From positions 6,412-70,411 of the forward strand of contig SYGQ01000010.1 in the NCBI GenBank assembly GCA_005799475.1: a stretch of 64,000 bases of DNA, read 5' to 3'. This document shows, piece by piece, positions 33,999-42,497 of this stretch; the first letter of the stretch is position 1; each line of letters starts with the position of its first letter. The position numbers were made by a program, and so were the translations under genes. Below the pieces are notes generated by a model. That model saw only the letters and a program-made list of their open reading frames with translations, had not been told where the DNA came from and searched no databases. The stretch is from Planctomycetia bacterium. GTDB taxonomy: Bacteria; Planctomycetota; Phycisphaerae; Phycisphaerales; SM1A02.

Positions 33999-34004
33999 AG
34001 TGTA
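33999..34004 (-). promoter_or_regulatory. Candidate short-leader -10 box for topoisomerase VI
   Basis: TACACT on the minus strand, 9 nt before ATG 33989, without a Shine-Dalgarno between them. Confidence 0.45.
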
Positions 34005-34053
34005 TCGGTCTCATCCGCCGGCCCCATTCCGGGCGCAATGACGGCCGCCTCGC

Positions 34054-34059
34054 TACCAT
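34054..34059 (+). promoter_or_regulatory. Candidate short-leader -10 box for ndk
   Basis: TACCAT, 10 nt before ATG 34070; hexamer and spacing identical to those before the NfeD protease gene. The intervening bases are a run of C with no ribosome-binding site. Confidence 0.45.
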
Positions 34060-34069
34060 CCCGCCCCCC

Positions 34070-34540
34070 ATGGAAACGAGCCTCATCATCCTGAAGCCAG
34101 ATGCCGTCCAGCGCGCCCTTGTCGGATCGATCCTCTCCCGATTCGAGCAGAAAGGCCTCCAGATCGTCGGGATGAAGTTGATGCGCATTTCCCAGGATCT
34201 CGCCGCCAAGCACTACAAGGACCACGCGGGCAAGCCCTTCTACGCGGGGCTCGTGAAGTTCATGACGAGTGAACCCGTCGTCGTCCTTGCGCTGCGCGGA
34301 GTCGGCGCCATCGGCGTGTGCCGGAACCTCATGGGTGCGACCTTTGGATCCAAGGCGGCCGCTGGGACGATCCGCGGCGACTTTGGGATCTCCAACTCGT
34401 TCAACCTCGTCCACGGATCCGACGGCCCTGAGGCCGCCGCGCGTGAACTCGGCCTCTTCTTCGGACCTGGCGAAATCGCTGACTCGTCGCGGGCGATCGA
34501 TACCTGGGTCTACGACTCGGCCTCTGGCAAGCCCGAATAA
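34070..34540 (+). CDS. ndk: Nucleoside diphosphate kinase
   Basis: Balances NTP and dNTP pools by a phosphohistidine ping-pong mechanism, 156 aa. SLIILKPDAVQRALVGSIL is the N-terminal fingerprint, AGTIRGDFG the nucleotide-binding segment and NSFNLVHGSDGPEAA the active site with His115. Length is slightly above the usual 140-150. The start is the ATG at 34070; the frame upstream overlaps topoisomerase VI and is spurious. Divergent from the topoisomerase genes, with 80 bp between starts. Confidence 0.96.
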   Translation: METSLIILKPDAVQRALVGSILSRFEQKGLQIVGMKLMRISQDLAAKHYKDHAGKPFYAGLVKFMTSEPVVVLALRGVGAIGVCRNLMGATFGSKAAAGTIRGDFGISNSFNLVHGSDGPEAAARELGLFFGPGEIADSSRAIDTWVYDSASGKPE

Positions 34541-34681
34541 CGGGCAGGTGGCGCCGGGGCCTCGATGTTCGAGGAAAAATGCGGGGATCGCGGCGTATTT
34601 CGTGAACGCCGTCATGCTCATTGCGTATGGAGCGGTGGGTCAGCCCTGTGGGATTTCTCGCCCTTTGTGGAGACCGATCAG

Positions 34682-35641
34682 ATGGTTCGAACTTCAGAAA
34701 GCCATTCCCCACTGACACGAGCGGAACGCCGTTGCGCGGATCGACTTCGCGCGATTCCGGTCTCGTTCATGGATGACCCGAGATTCCACCGCGCCGGTGC
34801 CGCGCGGCGCCTCTTCGACGACCCGGATCCCATCAAAGTTCCGAGTGTCGCGTGGTATCAGCCGCTGCTCGACGATCGCCGCCGCGATGACGCAGCTGGG
34901 AGCCCGCGCCCGCCCAAGACGCTGGTGCTGAGCGCGGCGCAGGAACGGGTCATCTTTGGGCAGTTCAACTACGCACGATTCCGTATGTCAAAGTTGCAGC
35001 GATGCGCTCAGCGGCGTCCACTCGCGGCGGCGCAGACCAGAGAACTCCTCGGCTGGCACGATCGCGCCGAGTCATTGCGCTGGCAGATCGCCGAGACCAA
35101 CCTCGCGTTGGTTCTTGCGATGGCCAAGCGTGTGCGAGCGGCCGATCTGGATTTCGGCGACTTGATCAGCGAGGGCAACATGGCGCTCATGCGCTCGATC
35201 GACAAGTTCGACGCCACGCGTGGCTTCAAGTTCTCGACCTACGCCTGCCGAGCGATCCTGAAGGCGTACAGCCGACTCGGGATGAAGACGATGCGCCAGC
35301 GCCAGATTGCGCCGGTCGAGTTCGACCCCGCCATGGAACGGGGGGATGCCGTCGCCGAGTCGCGTGCCCATTGCGACCGTGGCGTGCTCAGCGAGGTGAA
35401 GGAATTGTTCTCGGACAACGCGGCCTCGCTCACCGAGATCGAGCGCACGGTGATCTTTCACCGTTTCGGACTCGACCGTCCGCTTCACGAGGCGCCGATG
35501 ACGCTGGAGCAGCTCGGAGCGATGGTCGGCGTGACGAAGGAGCGGGTCCGGCAGATCCAGTCGCGCGCACTCTCAAAGATGCGCGTGGCACTCGAGTCGC
35601 TGCGCCCACGAGCGTCAGTCATCGACGCCTTCCCGAACTAG
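34682..35641 (+). CDS. Sigma-70 family RNA polymerase sigma factor
   Basis: A 319-aa sigma factor intermediate between ECF and primary types. Region 2 is clear: NLALVLAMAKRVRAADLDFGD, then LISEGNMALMRSIDKFDATRG and FKFSTYACRAILKAYSRL, ending in a segment without the usual Trp of the -10-melting motif. Region 4 is ASLTEIERTVIFHRFGL plus the helix-turn-helix TLEQLGAMVGVTKERVRQIQSRAL. Region 3 is short, and a roughly 110-residue N-terminal segment has no recognised domain. ATG 34682 has GTGGAGA about 9 nt upstream and is preferred to the longer frame. No anti-sigma gene lies next to it. Confidence 0.87.
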   Translation: MVRTSESHSPLTRAERRCADRLRAIPVSFMDDPRFHRAGAARRLFDDPDPIKVPSVAWYQPLLDDRRRDDAAGSPRPPKTLVLSAAQERVIFGQFNYARFRMSKLQRCAQRRPLAAAQTRELLGWHDRAESLRWQIAETNLALVLAMAKRVRAADLDFGDLISEGNMALMRSIDKFDATRGFKFSTYACRAILKAYSRLGMKTMRQRQIAPVEFDPAMERGDAVAESRAHCDRGVLSEVKELFSDNAASLTEIERTVIFHRFGLDRPLHEAPMTLEQLGAMVGVTKERVRQIQSRALSKMRVALESLRPRASVIDAFPN

Positions 35642-35677
35642 CTCCCACGGCTGCAGCGATCGACAGACCCGGCGTCG

Positions 35678-36868
35678 TTACCTAGACCGCGCCATCTCGG
35701 CCGCTCGCGCCTTGGCGATCGCGAGCGCCGTGCCTCCCACAACCGTCGTGATGGCATGAAACGCAGCGAATGTGAGCACAAGCGTTCGATAGTCGACAAA
35801 TGAGGGCGATTCGCCGCCGAAGGCATGCAGCAACAGCACACAGAGCGCCGTCCCGGAGAAGAACCCGAGGTCCCCCGCTCCCCGGAACGCAGCCAGTTGG
35901 ATGGTTGAGTCGACCGGACCCACGACGAGTGCGAGCGAACTCGCAAACAGCGCGCTCCCAGCAAGGCCAACCACGGTCATGGCGAGACCGAGCATCAGCG
36001 AGTCGCCAGAAACAAATGGCAAGGACGCGAACGCAAGCGCGTAGACCACCCCCGCGACAACGCGCACGCGCAGCGATCCGATTCGGTCACAGAGCCATCC
36101 CGCGGGCCCTGCCCCGAGCGCCATTAGCAGAAGCGGAAGCCCGACGAGGAATCCGCGCGTCGCCGCAGAGTGCCCGAGGATCTGCCCGAGGGCGACTGGG
36201 AGCGTGCCCGTGATGAGTCCGCCTGTGGCCCGATCCGAGAAAGCCATCGCAAGTCCGGGCCAGAGTGGCCCGAAGGAGGATGGTCCAGGAGCGCGCGCCG
36301 CCTCGCATGGTTCTGATGGGCCTATCGACGGCGGCCGCGCCATGATCACAACCGACACGGCCGCACTGAGCACGGCCGAGACCCCGAACACCAAGCCGGC
36401 CGAGGCGACGGCATCACCGCTGCGCGCGATGGCTCCACCCAGAACGGCCCCCACTCCCAGCCCAAGCATGAGCGGCGTCGAGGCCAAGCCGAGGCCCCGC
36501 GCGACATGCCCCTTCGCGCCGCGGCGTACGAGGTCGAACAGTCCGGCAAAGACAATGACATCGGTCACCCCCTCAAGGGCGCGAAGCCCGAGCGTCCACG
36601 AGAGCCCAAGCGGCAGTGCCATGGCCCCGAGAAGGAGCGCGTCAGCGAGCGACGCGACGATCACGAATCGCTCTGGAGACCATCGTCGGCGCCAGGTCAG
36701 GATCAGCGGAATCGCAGCCACGGCGCCAAGCAAGTTGATCGCGTTGAACAACTGCGCATCCTGGGCCGACGCCCCGTATCGGTCGATCAGGATCTCCTTC
36801 ACCACTGGCGCGGCCATCGTGTCGGGCATGGCCGAGAGCAGCACGAGAATCACCAGCACCGGCCGCAT
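35678..36868 (-). CDS. Major facilitator superfamily transporter
   Basis: A 396-aa integral membrane protein with about twelve hydrophobic helices. The first helix MRPVLVILVLLSAMPDTMAAPV is followed by an RYGASAQDAQLFNAINLLGA loop; the central cytoplasmic loop around 190-205 is Pro/Ser-rich; WLCDRIGSLRVRVVAG looks like the loop 8-9 version of the GxxxDRxGRR motif. The substrate cannot be inferred. It starts 34 bp from the divergent CoA-transferase gene; TAGCCT lies 7 nt before its ATG. Confidence 0.82.
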   Translation of the reverse strand: MRPVLVILVLLSAMPDTMAAPVVKEILIDRYGASAQDAQLFNAINLLGAVAAIPLILTWRRRWSPERFVIVASLADALLLGAMALPLGLSWTLGLRALEGVTDVIVFAGLFDLVRRGAKGHVARGLGLASTPLMLGLGVGAVLGGAIARSGDAVASAGLVFGVSAVLSAAVSVVIMARPPSIGPSEPCEAARAPGPSSFGPLWPGLAMAFSDRATGGLITGTLPVALGQILGHSAATRGFLVGLPLLLMALGAGPAGWLCDRIGSLRVRVVAGVVYALAFASLPFVSGDSLMLGLAMTVVGLAGSALFASSLALVVGPVDSTIQLAAFRGAGDLGFFSGTALCVLLLHAFGGESPSFVDYRTLVLTFAAFHAITTVVGGTALAIAKARAAEMARSR

Positions 36869-36875
36869 GCGAGCG

Positions 36876-36881
36876 AGGCTA
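36876..36881 (-). promoter_or_regulatory. Candidate leaderless -10 box for the MFS gene
   Basis: TAGCCT on the minus strand, 7 nt before ATG 36868. Only 9 bp separate it from the opposing box for the CoA-transferase gene. Confidence 0.45.
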
Positions 36882-36890
36882 GCGCATGCC

Positions 36891-36896
36891 TACACT
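36891..36896 (+). promoter_or_regulatory. Candidate leaderless -10 box for the CoA-transferase gene
   Basis: TACACT, with GGCTTG (6 nt) before ATG 36903; there is no Shine-Dalgarno and no -35. Confidence 0.5.
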
Positions 36897-36902
36897 GGCT
36901 TG

Positions 36903-37628
36903 ATGGCGATCGACAAGGTGCGGCGTTCGTGCGACGACGCGATCAAGGATCTCGTCCGTGATGGGCTTTTTGTGGCTGTCGGCGGGTTCGGACTCTGTGG
37001 GATTCCTGAGAACCTGATCATCGCGCTTCGCGACAGCGGCGCGAAGAACCTCGTTGTCGCGAGCAACAATGCCGGCGTCGATGACTGGGGTCTCGGGCTT
37101 CTGCTTCAGTCCCGTCAGATCCGGAAGATGATCTCGAGTTATGTCGGCGAGAACGCCGAGTTCGAAAGGCAGTTCATGTCCGGCGAGCTCGAACTGGAGT
37201 TCGCACCACAGGGCACACTCGCCGAGCGCCTGCGCGCTGGCGGCGCAGGCATCCCGGCGTTCTACTCGCGCTCGGGCGTCGCCACCGTTGTGGCCGATGG
37301 CAAGCCGCACGAGGTGTTCGACGGGGAGACCTTCGTGCTCGAACGGGCGATCCGCGCCGACCTCTCCCTCGTGAAGGCGTGGAAGGGTGACCACGCGGGG
37401 AATCTCGTCTACCGGAAGACCGCCCGCAACTTCAACCCGATGGTGGCTGCCTGTGGCCGCGTGTGCGTCGCGGAGGTTGAGGAGCTTGTCGACACCGGTT
37501 CGCTCGATCCGGACCAGATTCACACCCCAGGGATCTTCGTGGACCGGATCGTCCAGACTCACTCCGTGAAGCGGATCGAGCAGCGGACGACGCTCCAACC
37601 AGCCTCTCGTCCGGGGCAGTCCCGCTGA
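36903..37628 (+). CDS. 3-oxoacid CoA-transferase subunit A (orphan)
   Basis: A 241-aa alpha subunit of succinyl-CoA:3-ketoacid (acetoacetate) CoA-transferase. FVAVGGFGLCGIPENLIIAL carries the family signature (GGFGxxGxPe), followed by NNAGVDDWGLGLLL, GELELEFAPQGTLAERLRAGGAG as in ScoA/AtoD, and FDGETFVLERAIRADLSLVKAWKGD. The beta subunit, which carries the catalytic glutamate, normally follows directly but is absent: the next gene encodes a secreted protein. Either ScoB is encoded elsewhere or this subunit is a relic. Divergent from the MFS gene. Confidence 0.9.
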   Translation: MAIDKVRRSCDDAIKDLVRDGLFVAVGGFGLCGIPENLIIALRDSGAKNLVVASNNAGVDDWGLGLLLQSRQIRKMISSYVGENAEFERQFMSGELELEFAPQGTLAERLRAGGAGIPAFYSRSGVATVVADGKPHEVFDGETFVLERAIRADLSLVKAWKGDHAGNLVYRKTARNFNPMVAACGRVCVAEVEELVDTGSLDPDQIHTPGIFVDRIVQTHSVKRIEQRTTLQPASRPGQSR

Positions 37629-37646
37629 TGAGCCCCCTTCGTGGGT

Positions 37647-37652
37647 TAGAAT
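37647..37652 (+). promoter_or_regulatory. Possible -10 element upstream of the T2SS operon
   Basis: TAGAAT (5 of 6 matches to TATAAT), about 73 nt before ATG 37725. No convincing -35 is present 16-18 nt upstream. It is the only candidate I see in the gap before the long secretion operon. Confidence 0.35.
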
Positions 37653-37724
37653 CACCGCAGAATCCCTGCCATAACGGACGGGGATGTGCGTTCGACTGAG
37701 GCTCAACCCCCCAAGGAACCTTCG

Positions 37725-39080
37725 ATGATGCAACTGCCCCGACTCCGCGCCATGGCCCTGTCACTCGCACTTGGCGCGTCGCTGCTTGCTCCGCCGAGTG
37801 CTCACGCTCAACTTGGGATGCAGGCAGGATTCGTCGAGGCATTTCAGCCGGACTACCTCCATCGCGACATGGATCTCTTCCGGCAATACCTCGTCCTTGA
37901 AGAGTGGCAGCAGGCCATCGTCGAAAGCTTGCTCAAGGACTACCTCGCGGACTTCAAGATCGGCACCGACGGCCTGCGCGACACCATGAAGAACATGAAG
38001 GACCAGATCATCGCCGCGGGCGATCAGGGCGCGATCGGGGTCATCATGGGCCCCATCGACAAGTGGATTCAGGAGAAGGCTCGCCTCAAGGGTCGATTTG
38101 TCGAGAACCTCAGGAGTCAACTCTCCGACGAACAGATGAGCCACTGGGGCGAACTCGAACGAGCCATGCGGCGCGAAAAGGAATTGCCACGCGGCGAGTT
38201 GAGCGGCGAGTCGGTGGACCTGATCCTCATTGCCCGCTCCGTGGATGTGCCTCCTGAGGTGCTCGCATCGGCGAAGGAGGCCATCACGCAGTACGAGACC
38301 GGACTCGATGACGCACTCGCGGCTCGAGCCCAGCAGATGGCGACCTCGCAGCCCATCATCAAGGACGCGATGGTGAAGCAGGACTTCCAGACCGGACTCA
38401 CCCAACTTGAGTTGATCGTCGCCAAGCGAATCGACATTCGCGACTTTCAGGAGCGTTCGCTCGACTCGCTCGCGACGGCATTCGGAGACAAGTTTGGTCC
38501 ACCCTTCAGGAGCGCCGCCCTCGCCGCCGCGTATCCCATGGTCTACAGACCCAGTCCACTCATTCCGTACTTCGAGGCAGCGCGCGCGATCCCGGGACTC
38601 TCAGAGGAGCAGGTGACCCAACTGAATGGTCTTGAGAAGTCCTACCTCGCGTCATATTCGGACTATCAGTCGCGGCTCACGCAAGTGCTCCGGATTGAAG
38701 AACCCAAGAAGCAAACCGCCGAGACCCGTCGCCGACTGACCCAAGGCCAGACAAGCGTCACCAAGCCGAACAACGACGCCTACACCAGCCTCTATGCCGA
38801 GCGCGACGGACTCAACGATCGCACGCGCGAAGAGATTGCACGGATCCTCGGCGCGGAACTCGCCATGCAACTGCCGGGTGCGGAAAAGAGGGCGGCCGCC
38901 GAAGTCCGCGCACCGCCGACGCCGAAGGATGGAAGCGGGATTCCAAGCCTGACTCCTGGTACGGCGGAGCCAGGCGGATCACGCAAGGGCGCCATCGGAC
39001 CCAAGGACCGCGCTCCTCTGACGCGCCCGGCACCCTCGGGGGTTCGTCCCGGCCAAGCGCCCAGCACGACGGACGATTGA
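37725..39080 (+). CDS. Secreted protein of unknown function leading the T2SS operon
   Basis: I do not recognise this 451-aa protein. It has a clear signal peptide (LRAMALSLALGASLLAPPSAHA, cut before QL at about 30). Residues 40-380 are mainly helical and rich in Glu, Leu and Ala, with a possible duplication: the segment around 50-150 and that around 290-380 both contain long amphipathic helices. The tail (about 385-451) is Pro/Gly-rich and disordered. AAGGA lies before ATG 37725. Its stop overlaps the GspE start (TGATG), so it belongs to the secretion operon and may be a periplasmic accessory or a substrate. Confidence 0.75.
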   Translation: MMQLPRLRAMALSLALGASLLAPPSAHAQLGMQAGFVEAFQPDYLHRDMDLFRQYLVLEEWQQAIVESLLKDYLADFKIGTDGLRDTMKNMKDQIIAAGDQGAIGVIMGPIDKWIQEKARLKGRFVENLRSQLSDEQMSHWGELERAMRREKELPRGELSGESVDLILIARSVDVPPEVLASAKEAITQYETGLDDALAARAQQMATSQPIIKDAMVKQDFQTGLTQLELIVAKRIDIRDFQERSLDSLATAFGDKFGPPFRSAALAAAYPMVYRPSPLIPYFEAARAIPGLSEEQVTQLNGLEKSYLASYSDYQSRLTQVLRIEEPKKQTAETRRRLTQGQTSVTKPNNDAYTSLYAERDGLNDRTREEIARILGAELAMQLPGAEKRAAAEVRAPPTPKDGSGIPSLTPGTAEPGGSRKGAIGPKDRAPLTRPAPSGVRPGQAPSTTDD

Positions 39081-40711
39081 TGGCTCAATCTGCGGAGATC
39101 CAAATCGCGCGCGCCGGTGGCGAAGTGGCGTCGGCTGAAGCCGAAGCCGCGAAGATCCGGGACCGATGTCGGGCACTCGGCATCGCCTGGCACGACAAGG
39201 CCCCTGAAGTCGATGCGCAGATGATCGCACTCCTTGAGCCCGAGGTCGCGGTGCGGGTCCGCGCGGTTCCGCTCAAGGTGGAGCGGGGACGGTTGCTCGT
39301 CGCGATGTACAACCCGCTCGATATCACGGCCGCCGACGAAGTGGCGACGCTCGTCAAGATGCCCGTGACAAGGGTGGGCGTGGAGACGGCCGCCTTCGCC
39401 GAACTCATGCGCCGTTCCTACGGAACGACGGCGGCTCGTATCGCAGAGTCGCTCGCAGGAAGCAGCGAGGCATCCAAGCCCGAGACCGAACACAATGTGG
39501 ATGCGATTGAGGCGGCGGATGTGCATCGGATGGCCGAGCAACCGACGCTCATCAACCTCGTCAACCTGCTGATCCTCGAGGCGATTCAGATTCGGGCGAG
39601 CGACATTCACATTGAGCCCTTCGAGAATCTCGTCAAGATCAAGTACCGAGTTGACGGCGTCCTCATCGAGCAGCCATCGCCGCCCAAACACTTGCAGGCT
39701 GCGCTCATCGGCCGCATCAAGATCATGGCGATGATGAACATCGCCGAGCGGTATGTGCCTCAGGATGGCCACATCACGCTGCGATTTGAGGGGCGAAAGG
39801 TCGACCTGCGAGTCTCAACGGTTCCCACGATCTACGGCGAGAGCGTCGTGATGCGAATCCTCGACAAGAGCAGCCTGCCGCTCGACCTCAAGAGCCTTGG
39901 CATGAGCGAGGCCCACCGCGCCACGATGGACCGGCTCATTGACAAGCCCCACGGGCTCATTCTTGTCACTGGGCCCACCGGCAGCGGCAAGACGACGACT
40001 CTCTATGCAGCGCTCTCTCAGTTGTACGACCCGAGCCTGAAGATTCTGACGATTGAAGATCCCGTGGAGTACGAACTTGCCGGGGTCAATCAGATCCCAG
40101 TGAACCCAAAGCGAGGTCTCACTTTTGCCATCGGACTTCGGGCCATGCTGCGACAAGATCCCGATGTCATTCTCGTGGGCGAGATCCGTGACAACGAGAC
40201 GGTGGACATCGCGATCCGCTCGGCGCTCACCGGCCATCTCATCCTGTCAACGCTGCACACGAACGACGCCATCTCGAGCATCGGACGATTGACCGACATG
40301 GGGGCCGAGCCATTCCTCGTCGCGAGCGTCCTCGAAGGACTTCTCGCGCAGCGACTGGGTCGGCGACTCTGCGCAATGTGCCGCAAGCGGGAGCCACTCA
40401 CCGATGACGAACGCGCCAGGCTGACGCATGACGAGGCCGAGTCGTTTAGGGACGGTGCGTGGAGAGCCGTCGGCTGCGAAGAGTGCCGGAATCAGGGCTA
40501 CCGATCGCGCCTCGGGTTCTTCGAACTCCTCAAGATCGGTCCTCGCCTGCGAGCGGGGATTTCAAAGGGGCTTTCGGTGGGCGACTTGAAGGGTCTCGTG
40601 GAAAACGACTTTCGCACCATGCGTCAAGATGGCATGCTCAAGGCGTGCGAGGGATCGACAACGATCGACCAGGTTCTGCGCGCCACACAGGATGTTGACG
40701 AGGTCATCTAG
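39080..40711 (+). CDS. gspE: T2SS/type IV pilus assembly ATPase, GspE/PilB family
   Basis: Cytoplasmic hexameric ATPase powering pseudopilus extension, 543 aa. An N-terminal MshEN-like domain (about 20-120) is followed by ASDIHIEPFENLVKIKYRVDG, Walker A GPTGSGKT at 298-305, the Asp box LKILTIEDPVEYELAG, Walker B DVILVGEIRDNET, the His box LSTLHTNDA, and a tetracysteine zinc site (C431, C434, C466, C469). ATG 39080 shares one base with the previous stop. gspF follows 8 bp later. All catalytic motifs are intact. Confidence 0.96.
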   Translation: MAQSAEIQIARAGGEVASAEAEAAKIRDRCRALGIAWHDKAPEVDAQMIALLEPEVAVRVRAVPLKVERGRLLVAMYNPLDITAADEVATLVKMPVTRVGVETAAFAELMRRSYGTTAARIAESLAGSSEASKPETEHNVDAIEAADVHRMAEQPTLINLVNLLILEAIQIRASDIHIEPFENLVKIKYRVDGVLIEQPSPPKHLQAALIGRIKIMAMMNIAERYVPQDGHITLRFEGRKVDLRVSTVPTIYGESVVMRILDKSSLPLDLKSLGMSEAHRATMDRLIDKPHGLILVTGPTGSGKTTTLYAALSQLYDPSLKILTIEDPVEYELAGVNQIPVNPKRGLTFAIGLRAMLRQDPDVILVGEIRDNETVDIAIRSALTGHLILSTLHTNDAISSIGRLTDMGAEPFLVASVLEGLLAQRLGRRLCAMCRKREPLTDDERARLTHDEAESFRDGAWRAVGCEECRNQGYRSRLGFFELLKIGPRLRAGISKGLSVGDLKGLVENDFRTMRQDGMLKACEGSTTIDQVLRATQDVDEVI

Positions 40712-40719
40712 GCGCTCGC

Positions 40720-41994
40720 ATGGGTACATTCCGCTACCAAGAGCTCGGCGGCGCCTCTGCGGTCGGCACGATTCAGGCGGGCGACCGCGGCGAGGCGCTT
40801 CGCATCCTCGCGCAGCGGGGCATCGTCGCGATCTCCGTCGAGGCGATGGCCGACACCAAGGCGCCGCGCGCCGCCGTCGTCGCCGCCTCGTCGACGAAGG
40901 TCCCGTTCGCCGACCTCGCCGCACGCTGGAAGACGCGCCAAGGGTCGCGCCCGACGATCGCGCGTGGCGAACTCACGGCGCTCATCCGTGAGATCGCGAC
41001 GGCACTCGAGGCCGGCCTCCCCCTGCTCCAGTCGCTCAGGACCGTTCGCCGACAGGCGCACGGCAAGGGCATGCCGCAAATCCTCGATTTCCTTATCGAA
41101 AGGGTCGAGGCCGGCGTGACGCTGCATCAGGCGGCGAAGGAGTATGGACCTCCCTTTGATGAGATGACGGTCGGCATGTTCCGCGCCGCCGACGCATCGG
41201 GACGCAATGCGGAAGTGCTTCACCAACTGGCAGACCTCCTCGACCGGAGTGTCGAGTTGAAGCGCGAGATCGTCGGCGCGACCGTGTATCCGATGATCGT
41301 GGCTGCGGTCATCGCACTGAGCGTGGTCGTGCTGATCACGGTCGTGCTTCCCAAGATCATGGCGCCGATCCTCGCGCAGGGCAAGGGCGAACTCCCACTG
41401 CCGACGGAGATCCTCCTCGGCATCGCTGCGTTCATCAGCACCTGGTGGTGGGCCATCGCCATCGCGGGCATCGCCGGATTTGTCGCCTGGAAGCGCTGGG
41501 TCGCTGTGCCGAGCAACCGGCTCCTTCTCGATCTCACACTGCTGCGGGTCCCGATCCTGGGACGGCTTCTGCGTGATGTCGCCGTGGCGCGATTCACGCG
41601 CACCCTTGGCACGCTGGTGTCGGCAGGCATTCCGATCCTTCAGGCCCTGCGTGTCGTGCGAGACACACTCGGCAACGCGGCGATGATGGCCGCGATCGAT
41701 GAAGTCCAAGAGAAAGTGACCACAGGCTCTTCGCTGGCCGATCCCTTGGAGCGCTCTGGCCTCTTTCCGCCTCTCTTGATCCAGATTGTCAACATCGGAG
41801 AGCGGTCTGGGCGTCTTGAGCCCATGCTGATGCACGCCGCAGGCGCGTTTGACCGACAGGTGAACACCTCGATCAAACTCTTCACCAAGGCCCTTCCGCC
41901 CGTGCTCATCGTCGTCATGGCTGTGGTCGCCGCGTTCGTACTCATGGGCATCATGCTGCCCCTTCTTGAGCTTCAGAATTCCATCGGCGGGTAG
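40720..41994 (+). CDS. gspF: T2SS inner-membrane platform protein GspF
   Basis: Polytopic platform on which GspE and the pseudopilins act, 424 aa. After an N-terminal domain (1-85) come two repeats of the GspF domain: FIREIATALEAGLPLLQSL-like text in LTALIREIATALEAGLPLLQ, and FTRTLGTLVSAGIPILQAL in the second half, each followed by VYP or TGSSLADPL segments. Three transmembrane helices are visible at about 188-212, 225-248 and 390-415. Starts 8 bp after gspE. Confidence 0.94.
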   Translation: MGTFRYQELGGASAVGTIQAGDRGEALRILAQRGIVAISVEAMADTKAPRAAVVAASSTKVPFADLAARWKTRQGSRPTIARGELTALIREIATALEAGLPLLQSLRTVRRQAHGKGMPQILDFLIERVEAGVTLHQAAKEYGPPFDEMTVGMFRAADASGRNAEVLHQLADLLDRSVELKREIVGATVYPMIVAAVIALSVVVLITVVLPKIMAPILAQGKGELPLPTEILLGIAAFISTWWWAIAIAGIAGFVAWKRWVAVPSNRLLLDLTLLRVPILGRLLRDVAVARFTRTLGTLVSAGIPILQALRVVRDTLGNAAMMAAIDEVQEKVTTGSSLADPLERSGLFPPLLIQIVNIGERSGRLEPMLMHAAGAFDRQVNTSIKLFTKALPPVLIVVMAVVAAFVLMGIMLPLLELQNSIGG

Positions 41995-42050
41995 CGCGAA
42001 AGCGCAATACCCTGCCCGCTGCTCCGTTGATCCAAGCGAGGACTTCCAAC

Positions 42051-42497
42051 ATGCGTCGACCAAGCCCCACACATTCCGTTCGGTCACGGCGAGCTCCCCA
42101 TGCCGAGCGCGCGTTCACACTTCTCGAGGTCATCGTGGCTGTAACGATCGTGGCCATTCTTGCCGCCGTCGTCGCACCACGGGTCGGTCGGTTCCTCGGG
42201 AGGGCGAATGACAAGCGAGCGCGCGCCGAGGCGGCGTCGATGGCGAACCAGGTGCGGGCCTACATGGTGGAGGCAGGGCTCAGCAAGTGCCCCGAGGATT
42301 TTGAGCTTGAGGTCCTGACGCTGGGCGACAATCCCTATCTCGGGAAGAAGTCGGATCTCTTGGATCCTTGGGGCAACGCGTATGTCATCGTCGTTCCTGG
42401 CGTCGTGAACTTCGACTTCGACATCATGTCCTACGGGGCCGATGGGGCGGTCGGCGGCGAAGGCGACGCGAAGGACATCACGCACGGGGAGCAGTAG
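42051..42497 (+). CDS. gspG: T2SS major pseudopilin GspG-like
   Basis: Major pseudopilin, 148 aa. The basic leader of 21 residues ends AERA, then FTLLEVIVAVTIVAILAAVV forms the pilin helix. Ala rather than Gly stands before the cleavage point. The GspG C-terminal pattern is present: YLGKKSDLLDPWGNAYVIVVPG and FDIMSYGADGAVGGEGDAKDI, where the Asp residues form the calcium site. GAGGA lies about 10 nt before ATG 42051. First of five consecutive pilin-like genes. Confidence 0.94.
   Translation: MRRPSPTHSVRSRRAPHAERAFTLLEVIVAVTIVAILAAVVAPRVGRFLGRANDKRARAEAASMANQVRAYMVEAGLSKCPEDFELEVLTLGDNPYLGKKSDLLDPWGNAYVIVVPGVVNFDFDIMSYGADGAVGGEGDAKDITHGEQ

Noticed and set aside
38792..39772. 326-codon minus-strand frame spanning the secreted protein and gspE
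   Set aside because: Crosses the boundary of two supported genes and shows no protein motif.
40708..42087. 459-codon minus-strand frame opposite gspF
   Set aside because: Gene-length antisense frames are expected in GC-rich DNA. It opposes a well-supported GspF and its translation shows His/Asp/Arg-rich composition with no domain.
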